A stretch of 64,000 bases of DNA from Plantactinospora sp. BC1 (GCF_003030345.1 NZ_CP028158.1:124001-188000); one strand, 5' to 3'. Shown: positions 16,748-25,404, counted from the stretch's first letter. The notes: generated by a model not told the origin, from the letters alone. Program-made: numbers and translations.

Positions 16748-18298
16748 TCAGACCCGGGTGATCCGGACCGCGTCGGCGACGACGTAGCCGGTGCCCGACG
16801 TCCACCGGCTCACCCCCACCCTGTTCGCGTCTCCCGAGGGCAACGTGAACACCCCGAGCGACACCCACCGTCCGCCGTTGGCCCGCTGGTTCACCCGTAC
16901 GGTCTGGTTGCCGCTGGTGGTGGCGACGATGAACGGCGTCGAGTCGTTGTATCCGGGGTCGGCCGGATACCAGACCGCCACCGCGTAGCTGGCGGTCTCC
17001 GGGACGTTCACCCGGTACCAGGCGACGTCGCTGGACAGGACCGGGTCGGCGAACCGGTAGTCGGTGCCGAACCTGGAGCTGGAGTAGCTGGAGGTACCCC
17101 AGTTCGCGCTGGCGGTGAACCGGCCGGCCGTGCTGTTGTCGACCGTGCTGCTCCACGCCTGCGCGGTGGAGACGAAGCCGATCCCGTTCGGCACCGGTCG
17201 TTGCGCGCCGTCCGACGGGGTGTTGCGGACCGACACCGAGGTCGCTCCCGGCATCCGGGCGACCATGGTGCTGGAGCCGCCGCCGTCGAGGTTGATCGCG
17301 TCGTCGGCGCCGAGCGACTTCATGTAGTTGGCGAGTTCGACATAGGTCATCCCGACGCTGGTACCGGAGCGTCCGTCGACGACGACCATCCACATGGTGA
17401 GCCCGTCCGCCGAGAAACCGACCGCGGTACGCGGATTGCGCGGATGCGCCACCGTGGTGGCCACCCCGTCCCGGACCAGTACGAGGTTGCCGCCGATCGC
17501 GACCTGGGTCGCGCCGGCCGCGCCGCGTGGCGAGTAGTCGACGGTGACCGTGTCGCCGACGGCGATCCCGGCCAGGGCGTCGGCACCGGCGTTCACCCCG
17601 AGCAGTACGACGGATCCGGCCGACACCTTGCCACCGGCGGTGGTGCTGACCCGGCTGACCCGGCCACCGGTTATCTCGACCTCCCGGCTCCGGGTAGCAC
17701 CGTCGAGTGCCTGACTGCGTGGCTCGTCGCCCCAGAGCGCGTTGTAGACGCCGATGCCGTCGGCGGCGATGTTCGGCGAGTTGAGGTTGGTGGCGGTGAG
17801 CTGGGCGCCGCCGGGGAGGGTGATCCGCGCGTCGAGGAAGATCTGGGCCAGGCCGCCCCGGGTGCCGGTGCCGTTGGCGTACAGCGCGGCCACGTTGTTC
17901 CAGCCGGACGCGGGGCCGTGCAGCATCGTGCCGTCGTCCAGCCCCACCCCCCGGGGTGCCCCGGTGGCGCCGATGTCGAAGAAGTCTCCGTTCACGGCGG
18001 CGACCGCGCCGACCCGGTTCGCCTGGGTGGTCAGGGTGGCGGTGGCGCCGACGGTCCCGGGACTGAGGTATTTCGGCTTCAGGGTGGGCTCGGAGAGGTT
18101 CGCGGTGAGGACGTTGACCTGGTTCGGACCGCTGGTCGAGGCGGTGCTCAGGGAGAGGCCGGGGGCCAGTGAGGTGCTGGCGAGCGTACCGATGTCGGGG
18201 TCGGCGGCGACCGCGACCGCCGGGACGGGGTTCGCCGCACCGATGCCGACGAAGGCGACCAGTGCGGCGAGCGGGACGGCGAGGGCTGATCGTCGCAT
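16748..18298 (-). CDS. Secreted phosphodiester glycosidase (NAGPA) domain protein with golvesin-like C-terminus
   Basis: The 516-residue protein opens with an arginine-led signal peptide (MRRSALAVPLAALVAFVGIG). The central part has the hallmarks of the NAGPA / phosphodiester glycosidase fold: AVNGDFFD, RTAVGFSADGLTMWMVVVDGR and AINLDGGGSSTM. The last 130 residues (DNSTAGRFTASANWG to the end, ending YVVADAVRITRV) match a small beta-sandwich found at the end of many secreted actinobacterial hydrolases (golvesin/XLY type). It probably cleaves sugar phosphodiesters outside the cell, for example in teichoic or exopolysaccharide material. I chose the ATG at 18298 because the signal peptide starts there. 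It is divergent from the GNAT gene and probably independent of the NRPS operon. Confidence 0.85.
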   Translation of the reverse strand: MRRSALAVPLAALVAFVGIGAANPVPAVAVAADPDIGTLASTSLAPGLSLSTASTSGPNQVNVLTANLSEPTLKPKYLSPGTVGATATLTTQANRVGAVAAVNGDFFDIGATGAPRGVGLDDGTMLHGPASGWNNVAALYANGTGTRGGLAQIFLDARITLPGGAQLTATNLNSPNIAADGIGVYNALWGDEPRSQALDGATRSREVEITGGRVSRVSTTAGGKVSAGSVVLLGVNAGADALAGIAVGDTVTVDYSPRGAAGATQVAIGGNLVLVRDGVATTVAHPRNPRTAVGFSADGLTMWMVVVDGRSGTSVGMTYVELANYMKSLGADDAINLDGGGSSTMVARMPGATSVSVRNTPSDGAQRPVPNGIGFVSTAQAWSSTVDNSTAGRFTASANWGTSSYSSSRFGTDYRFADPVLSSDVAWYRVNVPETASYAVAVWYPADPGYNDSTPFIVATTSGNQTVRVNQRANGGRWVSLGVFTLPSGDANRVGVSRWTSGTGYVVADAVRITRV

Positions 18299-18448
18299 GG
18301 CGTCTCCCGTGCGGGCAGGGGTGGGGACCGGAGACCGGTGAGGACCGGACCGGGACGGCGCGAAACTTATTGTCATATCTTGATGCTTCGATGGCAAGAA
18401 GCGCCGCCGCCTCGGCCGGGCGGGCGAGGCATTGCTAGGCTGCCCCGG
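18299..18448. promoter_or_regulatory. Divergent promoter region
   Basis: A 150-bp spacer between the divergent phosphodiester glycosidase and GNAT genes. It includes an AT-richer patch (around 18365-18400), as expected of promoter DNA. No clear operator was found. Confidence 0.35.
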
Positions 18449-19186
18449 ATGATCGGACCGGACGCCTACGTCGAGAACGCCGCCGCGATGTGGAGCGCGG
18501 TCGCGCTCCACACGCGTCGAGACCAGAGCTGCTTCCGCGCGGAGCTGCCCCGGGCGACCCGCCTGATCCTGCGCGCGCCGCTCTCCACCGAGGGCGTGTC
18601 GGGACTGCTCGACTCCGTGCCGCCGGCCAAGAGTGCGGTAGTGGAGGACGTCTTCGGTGGCGGTGCCGCCGAGCCGGCCGACCCGGCGGTGCGGGTCCTG
18701 CGCATGCCGGTGATGGTGCGCCCGGCGGGGACGGTCGGGACCACTTCGGACGGTGACGTCCGGATCGTGTGCGTCTCCGATCCGGCGGAGCTGGCCGTGG
18801 CGGAGCGGACCATGGTGGAGGGCTTTCCGCTGCCGGCGTTCCTGCCGTGGCGCAGCGGAGAGGCGCTTCCCGCCGCTGTGCTGACGGTGCCCGGCTGGAG
18901 TGTCCGACTGGCGTACCGGCGGGGCGAGCCGGCCGCCGCCACCTACACCTACGACGACGGCCGGGTGGTGGGCCTGTACTGGCTCGTCACGTCGCCCTCG
19001 CACCGCTCGGCGGGGCTGGGGCGGGCGCTGCTGACCCAGGCGATCGCGGCGCACCCGGACCGGCCGTTCACCCTGGTGGCCACCGACGCCGGGCGGCCGC
19101 TGTACGAGTCGCTCGGGTTCCGTACCGTGGCGACGACCGGTTGGTACCTGCGGGCACCCGTCCCGGCACCCGACCCGCACCGGTAG
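18449..19186 (+). CDS. GNAT-family N-acetyltransferase
   Basis: This 245-residue protein carries the GNAT acetyl-CoA site in its C-terminal half: VVGLYWLVTSPSHRSAGLGRALLTQAI is the beta4 strand plus the R-x-x-G-x-G/A loop (here RSAGLGRA), and RPLYESLGFRTV is the usual final motif B. The N-terminal half is less conserved and probably forms the acceptor-binding part. It acetylates an amine of unknown identity in the cytoplasm. I chose the ATG at 18449 because codons upstream of it overlap the divergent promoter and show no conserved sequence. It stands alone, without a linked partner. Confidence 0.85.
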   Translation: MIGPDAYVENAAAMWSAVALHTRRDQSCFRAELPRATRLILRAPLSTEGVSGLLDSVPPAKSAVVEDVFGGGAAEPADPAVRVLRMPVMVRPAGTVGTTSDGDVRIVCVSDPAELAVAERTMVEGFPLPAFLPWRSGEALPAAVLTVPGWSVRLAYRRGEPAAATYTYDDGRVVGLYWLVTSPSHRSAGLGRALLTQAIAAHPDRPFTLVATDAGRPLYESLGFRTVATTGWYLRAPVPAPDPHR

Positions 19187-19249
19187 CCGCTGGTCCGGTC
19201 AGCCCCGGGATCCCCGGTCGAACCTGCCCGGCACGGCGTGCGCGGTGTC

Positions 19250-19405
19250 GGTGACGACCCCGCCTCCAGAAGCTGTTCGAGCCGGCGGAGGTTCGCGGCC
19301 ATCTCCTCGCCGGGTGGCTTCCCGGCGAGCTTCAGCACCGCGTGACCCAGGTCGCCCAGCGGCGTGCTCAGCACCTCGCGGAGCCGAGCGGGTGCGGGTA
19401 ACCGA
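19250..19405 (-). pseudogene. Remnant of an SRPBCC-family protein (C-terminal fragment)
   Basis: On the minus strand the frame reads PLGDLGHAVLKLAGKP, then EEMAANLRRLEQLLEAG. This is the typical end of actinobacterial SRPBCC/polyketide-cyclase-like proteins. The rest of the domain is missing: an in-frame TAA lies upstream inside the copC promoter region, and past LEAG the family similarity ends. It looks like the surviving tail of a deleted gene. Confidence 0.5.
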
Positions 19406-19505
19406 TGAATGAGCCGAAGTTTTGTCCGGGCGTCCGAAAGTCTGTTCAGATTGAACGAAAGCGGTTAGCCTCGCGGAAGGTTTCTACCGAGAGCCGAGGT
19501 ACGCG

Positions 19506-20303
19506 ATGGGTCGTGCGGCACCGCGTCTGCTCGCTGCCGTCCTGCTCGGCCTGCTCACCGTCCCGCTGGGAGCCGTGGCGTCCCGCCCGGCGTACGCGCA
19601 CGGGCAGCTCGCCGTCTCCACCCCGGCCGACGGCGCCACCCTGAGCGCGCCCGTCGAGTCGGTGTCGCTGGCCTTCACCGAGCAACCCGCGCCGTTCGCG
19701 TACTTCACCGTGACGGCGCCGAACGGCAGCCGGGTCGACCGGCGCTGGTCGACCGGCGCCCCGATCCGGCTGGACGAGCCGGTACGCGAGTACCAGTTGG
19801 TCAACGGTGCCTGGGAGCCCCGGCTCTTCCACGTCGGGTTCACGGTGCGGGTGCCGGTCGCGTACTGGCCGGAGCAGGGCCGGTACGTGGTGCGGTACCA
19901 GACGGTCGCCTCCGACGGCGAGGAGGTCGAGGGCGAGGTCCGGTTCACCTACACCGGCGCCAATACGTCCGCTCCGGCGGGTTGGCAGGCCCCGACCGAC
20001 CAGCCCAGCCCGGAACTGGTCGCGGCGGCCGGACACGGCCGCCCCACCGCCCCGGCCCCGGTACCCCCGTCGGCACCGCCGTCGGCGTCGGCCGCACCCG
20101 CGGCGGCGCCGGAGCGCGGGCCGGGTGTGTCGGTCTGGCTGGTCCCGGCCGTGCTGGTGGTCGGCGCCGTCGTGCTGATCGCCGGGGTCGCCCGCCGCCC
20201 GGCCGGTCCGGGCAGCGCGTCCCGCTCACGTGCCCCGACCGGCGGGCCGACCCGCCGCCGGGCCGGTCCCGCCCCGACCCCGAACCGCCGCAAGCGTCGC
20301 TAG
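19506..20303 (+). CDS. copC: CopC-domain copper-binding protein, secreted and membrane-anchored
   Basis: This 265-residue protein has a signal peptide ending in AYAHGQ, so the mature protein starts with the His typical of CopC copper ligands. The CopC beta-barrel follows (STPADGATLSAPVESVSLAF near the start; YVVRYQTVASDGEEVEGEVRF near the end). After a Pro/Ala-rich stretch there is one membrane helix (VWLVPAVLVVGAVVLIAGVA) and an Arg-rich tail, so the domain is held on the outer face of the membrane. It probably binds periplasm-side copper. The two downstream genes are closely spaced on the same strand and likely work with it in copper handling or cuproenzyme assembly. The start is the ATG at 19506. 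Confidence 0.88.
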   Translation: MGRAAPRLLAAVLLGLLTVPLGAVASRPAYAHGQLAVSTPADGATLSAPVESVSLAFTEQPAPFAYFTVTAPNGSRVDRRWSTGAPIRLDEPVREYQLVNGAWEPRLFHVGFTVRVPVAYWPEQGRYVVRYQTVASDGEEVEGEVRFTYTGANTSAPAGWQAPTDQPSPELVAAAGHGRPTAPAPVPPSAPPSASAAPAAAPERGPGVSVWLVPAVLVVGAVVLIAGVARRPAGPGSASRSRAPTGGPTRRRAGPAPTPNRRKRR

Positions 20304-20346
20304 GCGTGCGTCCCCCGAACCGCCACCGACCGTCCTGGAGACCCCC

Positions 20347-20721
20347 ATGCCGCCCCACCCCCGGCGACACCGGTCGACGCATGCCGCCGTCGCGCTGCTC
20401 GCCCTGCTCCTGATCGGACCGACCGCCTGCGGTGACGGCGAGCCGGCCGCCACCGGCACCGTCGAGACCGTCACGGTGACCATCGCCGGAGGTAGCGTCT
20501 CACCCGCACCGGGCCGGATCGAGGTGACCCGGGGCCAGACCGTCCGGATCACCACGACCAGCGACGTCGCGGACATGGTGCACGTGCACGGGTACGACAG
20601 GTCGGTGACCCTGCGACCCGGGGTCGCCGGCACCGTCGAGTTCGTGGCCGACCAGGACGGGCTCTTCGAGGTGGAGACCCACGGCCAGGACCTGCAACTG
20701 TTCCAGCTCGTCGTCAGGTAG
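20347..20721 (+). CDS. Cupredoxin-like exported lipoprotein
   Basis: This 124-residue protein has a signal sequence ending in LLLIGPTACGD, whose Cys could be lipidated although the lipobox is weak (Pro at -3). The rest is a small beta-sandwich: VTVTIAGGSVSPAPGRIEVTR, then VRITTTSDVADMVHVHGYD, then FEVETHGQDLQLFQLVV. This pattern resembles cupredoxin / quinol oxidase subunit II-like domains. The His residues in VHVHG and ETHG are candidate metal ligands. It lies between copC and a polytopic membrane protein, with 43 bp and 6 bp spacing, so a role in copper relay is likely. I chose the ATG at 20347 because the signal peptide begins there. Confidence 0.75.
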   Translation: MPPHPRRHRSTHAAVALLALLLIGPTACGDGEPAATGTVETVTVTIAGGSVSPAPGRIEVTRGQTVRITTTSDVADMVHVHGYDRSVTLRPGVAGTVEFVADQDGLFEVETHGQDLQLFQLVVR

Positions 20722-20727
20722 CCGGCC

Positions 20728-22041
20728 GTGTGGCTCGCACACGGCGTCGGCGGGCGCCAGGACCTGCCCATCCCGTTCGGCCTCGCCCTGACCGGCGCGC
20801 TGGTCGCCCTGCTGGTCTCGTTCGTGGCGCTGGGCGCGCTCTGGCGGGAGCCCCGGCTGGGCGACGACGCCGGGTCGGCACTACCGCTGCCCGCACCGGT
20901 CCAGCGGGTGCTGGCCAGCCCCGCCTGGCCGTGGCTGTGCCGACTGCTCGGGCTGGTCGTCGCGGCGTACCTCGGGCTGGGTTTCGCCGGCCCGGACACG
21001 GCCGACAACCCGACCGCCGGGGTGGTGTACGTCCTGTTCTGGGTCGGCCTGCTGCCGCTCTCGCTGCTGTTCGGCCCGGTCTGGCGGAGCCTGAACCCGC
21101 TGCGGACCCTGCACCTGCTGGCCTGCCTGGCGCTGCGCCGGGACCCGGTACGCGGGCTGCGTGACCTCCCGTCCGGACTCGGCTACTGGCCGGCGGCGGC
21201 CGGGCTGTTCGCCTTCGTCTGGCTGGAACTGGTGGCCCCGCACCGGGTGAGCCTGCCGGTCATCGGCGGCTGGCTCGCCGGGTACGCCGTCGCGATGTTC
21301 GCCGGGGCGGTGGTCTACGGTTCCCGGTGGTTCGACCGGGGCGACGCGTTCGAGGTCTACAGTGCGCTCGTCGGCCGGCTGGCGGTGCTGGCCCGGCGCC
21401 CCGACGGGACGCTGGTCCGGCGGCACCCGTTCGACGGGATCGCCGGGCTGCGACCGGCTCCCGGCCTGGTGGCCTTCGTGGTGGTACTCCTCGGTTCCAC
21501 CATGTACGACAGCCTCTCCAACGCGCCGTTCTGGGTCCGGCTCCTCCAGGCGGGCGTGGCGCCGCCACCGCTGGTCGGTACGGCCGGGCTCGCCGTGGTG
21601 GTGGCGCTGGTCCTCGCCGCCTATCTGGCGGCGACCGGGCTGGCCGCCCGGCTCGGCGGCCGGTCGGTGCGGGACTGCGCCGGGGAGCTGGCCCACTCGA
21701 TCGTGCCGATCGCCGTCGGCTATCTGGTCGCCCACTACTTCACGCTCTTCGTGCTGGAGGGGCAGCGCACCCTCGCCCTGCTCAGCGATCCGCTCGGAAT
21801 CGGAGCGGACTGGCTGGGCACCGGGTCGTGGGCGGTACGAGGCTTCGGCACCTCGCCGGCCAGTACGGCGGTACTCCAGGTGACTGTGATCGTTCTCGGT
21901 CACGTCTTTGGCACGGTACTCGCGCACGACCGGGCGCTACGGCTCTTCGACCGGCGTACGGCGCTCGTCGGTCAACTGCCGCTGCTGGTGCTGATGGTGC
22001 TCTACACGACGGCCGGGCTGCTGCTCCTCTTCGCCGCCTGA
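20728..22041 (+). CDS. Polytopic membrane protein of unknown function, copC-linked
   Basis: This 437-residue integral membrane protein has about ten hydrophobic segments (for example LALTGALVALLVSFVALGAL and the final LLVLMVLYTTAGLLLLF). It starts with GTG 6 bp after the cupredoxin-like gene. Conserved-looking polar sites within membrane regions include WRSLNPLRT, YHSM-like MYDSLSN, AHSIVPIAVGYLVAHYF and the late GHVFGTVLAHDRAL. The several His residues near membrane ends would suit metal or proton handling. Homologues in actinobacteria are sometimes labelled fenitrothion hydrolase, which I do not think is supported by this sequence. Its position in a CopC operon suggests a copper-related permease or assembly factor. 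Function is an inference from context only. Confidence 0.75.
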   Translation: MWLAHGVGGRQDLPIPFGLALTGALVALLVSFVALGALWREPRLGDDAGSALPLPAPVQRVLASPAWPWLCRLLGLVVAAYLGLGFAGPDTADNPTAGVVYVLFWVGLLPLSLLFGPVWRSLNPLRTLHLLACLALRRDPVRGLRDLPSGLGYWPAAAGLFAFVWLELVAPHRVSLPVIGGWLAGYAVAMFAGAVVYGSRWFDRGDAFEVYSALVGRLAVLARRPDGTLVRRHPFDGIAGLRPAPGLVAFVVVLLGSTMYDSLSNAPFWVRLLQAGVAPPPLVGTAGLAVVVALVLAAYLAATGLAARLGGRSVRDCAGELAHSIVPIAVGYLVAHYFTLFVLEGQRTLALLSDPLGIGADWLGTGSWAVRGFGTSPASTAVLQVTVIVLGHVFGTVLAHDRALRLFDRRTALVGQLPLLVLMVLYTTAGLLLLFAA

Positions 22042-22104
22042 GCAACGGCGTCCCGGCCCGGGCACCCGCCCCGGCACCGGAGGGGGAGCGAGGACGCCGG
22101 ATCG

Positions 22105-23034
22105 TCAGCGGTCGGGGGCGTCGGCGGGGGCCATCACCCGCAGCGCGTTGGCGGCGAGCCCGATCCGGACCGGGGTGCGGCCGCGTACCTCGCCGTCGAC
22201 CTCGACCGGGACCGGGCGGTCGGTGCGGAGCAGGATCTCACCGGCGGTCAGGAAGGGCTCGTCGTCGAGGGTGCGGCGATGACCGGTCGCCGCGTTGCGC
22301 GCCGTCGCGCCCAACAGGTCGCGGCGGGTCGGTCCCCCCACCGGGTACGCGACCAGCAGCCGGTCGTCGGCGTTCGCGTCCGCGGTGATCGGCCGGCCGG
22401 CGTGGAAGCCGCCGTTGGCCACGAAGAGCTGGTGGGTCAGGTACTCCCGGGACCGCCCGTCGGCCTGCACGGTGATCCGCATCGGACGGTGTCCGGTGAG
22501 CAGCGCCAGGGCCGTCGCCGGGTACGCCAGCCGGCCGACCACCCGCTTGAGCCGGGCCGGTACCCGGGCCATCACGTCGGCGGAGAGTCCGACGCCGACG
22601 TGGTTGGCGAACGGCATCCCGTCGGCGGTCCCGAGGTCGACGTCGATCACCTTGCCGTCGGCCAGCGTCGCGACGGCCGCGTCCAGGTCGAGCGGGATGC
22701 CGACGGTCCGGGCGAAGTTGTTGGTGGTGCCGAGCGGCAGCAGCCCGAGCGCGATGTCGCGGTGCGCGAGCAGCCGGGCGGCGGCCCCGATCGTGCCGTC
22801 CCCGCCGCCAACGGCCAGCAGGTCCGGACCCAGCCCGGCGGCGGTGGCCAGGCTGGTTTCGAGCTCACCCGGCCGGTCCGCCGGATAGGTGCCGAGCAGG
22901 GTGAAGCCGGCCGCGACCAGCCGGGTCCGGGCCTCCTCGTAGAGCCGGCGGCCCCGGCGGGAGCGGGCGTTGACCACCAGCGCCGCCCGGCGCTCCCGCC
23001 GGATGGCGGCGTCCAGCTCCTGCTTCGACCGCAT
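22105..23034 (-). CDS. Diacylglycerol kinase-family lipid kinase
   Basis: This 309-residue protein has the catalytic domain of the DAGK/YegS family: ALVVNARSRRGRR at the start, LLAVGGGDGTIGAAA as the GGGDGT nucleotide motif, LLPLGTTNNFARTVG and FANHVGVGLSADVM. The C-terminal beta domain ends with PVPVEVDGEVRGRTPVRIG. It phosphorylates a lipid (diacylglycerol or similar) at the membrane inner face. The start is the ATG at 23034. It is convergent with the copC operon, with 63 bp between stops. No partner gene is evident. Confidence 0.9.
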   Translation of the reverse strand: MRSKQELDAAIRRERRAALVVNARSRRGRRLYEEARTRLVAAGFTLLGTYPADRPGELETSLATAAGLGPDLLAVGGGDGTIGAAARLLAHRDIALGLLPLGTTNNFARTVGIPLDLDAAVATLADGKVIDVDLGTADGMPFANHVGVGLSADVMARVPARLKRVVGRLAYPATALALLTGHRPMRITVQADGRSREYLTHQLFVANGGFHAGRPITADANADDRLLVAYPVGGPTRRDLLGATARNAATGHRRTLDDEPFLTAGEILLRTDRPVPVEVDGEVRGRTPVRIGLAANALRVMAPADAPDR

Positions 23035-23107
23035 GCGCCAAGACCCTATCGCCCGCCGCCGCGCCGGTCCCCGGCGGTGCGGGACCGGCGGGTCGCAGGC
23101 CGCGGGG

Positions 23108-24202
23108 TCACCCGGGGCGGGCGGTCAGCAGGTAGTCGTCGGTCTCCGGGCTCCACCGCAGCTCGACCGCGCCGCTGGTGGCGGCCGCCTTGCAGAACTG
23201 GAGGAAGCTGCGGTAGCCGAGCTTCTTCTCGCTGAAGTCGGGCCGGGCGCGGCGGAGCTGGTTCTTCAGCCCGGAGAGCGCCACCGAGCCGTCCGCGCCG
23301 GCGAGGTCGAGGAGCACGGTACGCAGCAGCCCGAACGCCACCTCCCGGTCGCCGTGCTCGGGCAGGGACACCCCCGGGTCGCCCTTGGCCGGGCCCTCGG
23401 TCAGCTCGACCACGTTGTGCTCGGCGAGGTGCCGGAGCAGCTCCCCGAAGGCCCGGAACCCGTAGTCGGACTCGCTGAAGGTCGGGTCCTTGCGCAGCAG
23501 GGTGCGCTTGAGCGTGGAGGCGGTCACCTCCCCGCTGGAGCTGCCCTGCAACCCCGCCACGGTCTGCGCGACCACCTCGGCGAGGGTGTCGACGTCGCGT
23601 ACCGGCTCCTCGGTGCCCTGTGCGGGCTCGGGTACCGGCTCCGCCTGCTGGTCCGGACCGGCCTGCGGCGCCTCCGGGCCGGTCGGCCGGGTCGGTCGGC
23701 CCCGCCGGGGACGGGTCGAGGGGATGTCCACCCCCTCCAGCCGGTCGTAGTAGAGGAACTCGTCACAGGCGGGCGGCAGCAGTGCCGAGGTGGACTTCTC
23801 CACGCCGACGCCGATCACCCGCTTGTTGAGTTCGCGCAGCTTGTGCACCAGCGGGGTGAAGTCGCTGTCGCCGGTGCAGATCACGAAGGTGGAGATGTAT
23901 CCGCGTTCGAAGGCGAGTTCGACGGCGTCGACCGCCATCTTGATGTCGGCGGCGTTCTTGCGGCTCGCCCCCATCCGCTGCGGGATCTCGATCAGCTCCA
24001 CGTGTGACCGGGTGAGCATCCGGCGGTCCTCGTCGAAGTACGACCAGTCCGCGTACGCCCGGCGGACCACCACCCGGCCGCGCTCGGCCAGCGCGTCGGC
24101 GATCGGGCGGAAGTCGAAGGCCTGGCCCCCGAGATGGTCCCGCGCGCCGAGCGCGAGGTTCTCGTAGTCGAGGAAGAGGGCGATCCGGTCTTCTTGATCC
24201 AC
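23108..24202 (-). CDS. NYN-domain RNase-like protein with two OST-HTH/LOTUS domains
   Basis: This 364-residue protein starts with a NYN (PIN-like) domain of LabA type: IALFLDYENLALG holds the first Asp, KNAADIKMAVDAVELAF the second acidic set and FVICTGDSDFTPLV the third, as needed for a metal-dependent RNase. A charged Pro-rich linker (about 170-215) leads to two LOTUS-like helix-turn-helix domains (about 225-285 and 295-355: TLKRTLLRKDPTFSESDYGFR and LKNQLRRARPDFSEKKLGYR), which bind RNA in other proteins. It may degrade or regulate RNA. The start is the GTG at 24202, which puts the first NYN strand at the N-terminus. Biological target unknown. Confidence 0.87.
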   Translation of the reverse strand: MDQEDRIALFLDYENLALGARDHLGGQAFDFRPIADALAERGRVVVRRAYADWSYFDEDRRMLTRSHVELIEIPQRMGASRKNAADIKMAVDAVELAFERGYISTFVICTGDSDFTPLVHKLRELNKRVIGVGVEKSTSALLPPACDEFLYYDRLEGVDIPSTRPRRGRPTRPTGPEAPQAGPDQQAEPVPEPAQGTEEPVRDVDTLAEVVAQTVAGLQGSSSGEVTASTLKRTLLRKDPTFSESDYGFRAFGELLRHLAEHNVVELTEGPAKGDPGVSLPEHGDREVAFGLLRTVLLDLAGADGSVALSGLKNQLRRARPDFSEKKLGYRSFLQFCKAAATSGAVELRWSPETDDYLLTARPG

Positions 24203-24307
24203 GTCGTTCAGCCTACGCCGGGTGGGGCGCCGCAGGCGGTGGCCCGGCCCGGCGGGTCCGACCTGCTCCGGGTTGTTGCCCGATATCGCCGGTCGGTACG
24301 CTCGCCG

Positions 24308-24319
24308 CGACAATTGTCG
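24308..24319. promoter_or_regulatory. 12-bp perfect palindrome before the serine hydrolase gene
   Basis: CGACAATTGTCG lies about 20 bp upstream of the hydrolase GTG and 105 bp from the divergent NYN gene. An AT-rich palindrome at this place in high-GC DNA could be a repressor site. The regulator is unknown. Confidence 0.4.
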
Positions 24320-24339
24320 ATGACCACGGGGGAGGAACA

Positions 24340-25404
24340 GTGCCGGAGCATGTCAGTCGCCGGGCGGCGATCGGGATGGGAGCGGCGGCGGCCGCGCTGG
24401 TGGCGACCGGACGGCCCGCTGCCGCCGCGCCGGCCACCACGGTGGCGGTCGGGCGGGCACCCGTCTCCGGGCCGGGCGTACCGGGCGGCCCGCTGGGCGT
24501 GACCGGCACCGCGCAGGCGTCGATCCGGCAGGCGTACGACACGCAGAAGGCCCGGGCCGGTGGGGTGTGGCACTCGCACATCGCGATGGTGAACGCCGCC
24601 GGCACCCTGGAGACCGTGGTGGCGGACGACGCCGACCGGGTGACCCACGGCTACAGCGTGCAGAAGCTCGCGGTCGCGGTGGCGGTGATGGACAAGATCG
24701 ACCGTGGTCAGCTCCGGCTCGACCAGAAGCTCGACCTGACCGCCGACATCATCCTCGGCGGCACCGGCATCTACTTCCTGCACACCGTCTGGGGCGACGA
24801 CATCACGGTCGCCAACTTCCTCACCGCGATGCTGCTGGTCTCGGACAACACGGCCGTCCGGATGTGCGGCCGGGTGGTGCCGGCGTTGGAGATCAACGAG
24901 ATCCTCGCCAGCAAGGGCTTCACGCACACCCGGGTCGAGCCGGTCGCCAACCCGAACCGGTTCTTCCTCGGCGTCACCACGCCCCGGGAGACCCACGACC
25001 TGCTGTGGCGACTGGCCAACAAGACCATCGTGACGCCGAGGTCCGCCGACTTCCTGCTCGGCATCCTGCGCTGGATCAACGGCTACCACGACGGGGTCCG
25101 CCGGAACATGTCCTCGGCCGAGCGCAGCCGGGTGGCCACCAAGTACGGCGCGGACTACGACGAGTTGGGTGCGGCCCGACACGAGGCCGGCATCATGTTC
25201 GACGCGGCGGGCGCGCCGACGCTGACGTACGCGATGTTCGCCGACTCCCTCGGCGACCTGGACAACTACGGCGCGACGCACCCGGCGGTGCAGGCGCACG
25301 CGGTGCTCGGCCGGACCATGTTCGACGCGATCGCGACGGTCACCAACCGGACGGCGAAGGCCCGGCACACGGTCGACCCGTTCCGTCCGGTCAGCGGCGG
25401 CTGA
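24340..25404 (+). CDS. Exported beta-lactamase-like serine hydrolase
   Basis: The 354-residue protein has a Tat-like signal (SRRAAIGMGAAAAALVATG). Its domain is of class A beta-lactamase/transpeptidase type: the nucleophile motif is S106-V-Q-K109, the second motif is S168-D-N, and the third box reads K268-Y-G where K-T/S-G is usual. The Tyr change in the third motif makes true beta-lactamase activity doubtful; hydrolysis of another peptide-like or ester substrate is possible. The GTG at 24340 is well placed behind GGAGG at 24331-24335. It ends before a strong hairpin shared with the convergent oxidoreductase gene. Confidence 0.83.
   Translation: MPEHVSRRAAIGMGAAAAALVATGRPAAAAPATTVAVGRAPVSGPGVPGGPLGVTGTAQASIRQAYDTQKARAGGVWHSHIAMVNAAGTLETVVADDADRVTHGYSVQKLAVAVAVMDKIDRGQLRLDQKLDLTADIILGGTGIYFLHTVWGDDITVANFLTAMLLVSDNTAVRMCGRVVPALEINEILASKGFTHTRVEPVANPNRFFLGVTTPRETHDLLWRLANKTIVTPRSADFLLGILRWINGYHDGVRRNMSSAERSRVATKYGADYDELGAARHEAGIMFDAAGAPTLTYAMFADSLGDLDNYGATHPAVQAHAVLGRTMFDAIATVTNRTAKARHTVDPFRPVSGG

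Noticed and set aside
16488-17393. Minus-strand frame of 301 codons
   Set aside because: It overlaps the phosphodiester glycosidase gene in another frame and has no motifs.
20728-22041. Fenitrothion hydrolase annotation for the membrane protein
   Set aside because: No hydrolase motif is visible; the copC neighbourhood and membrane layout argue for another role.
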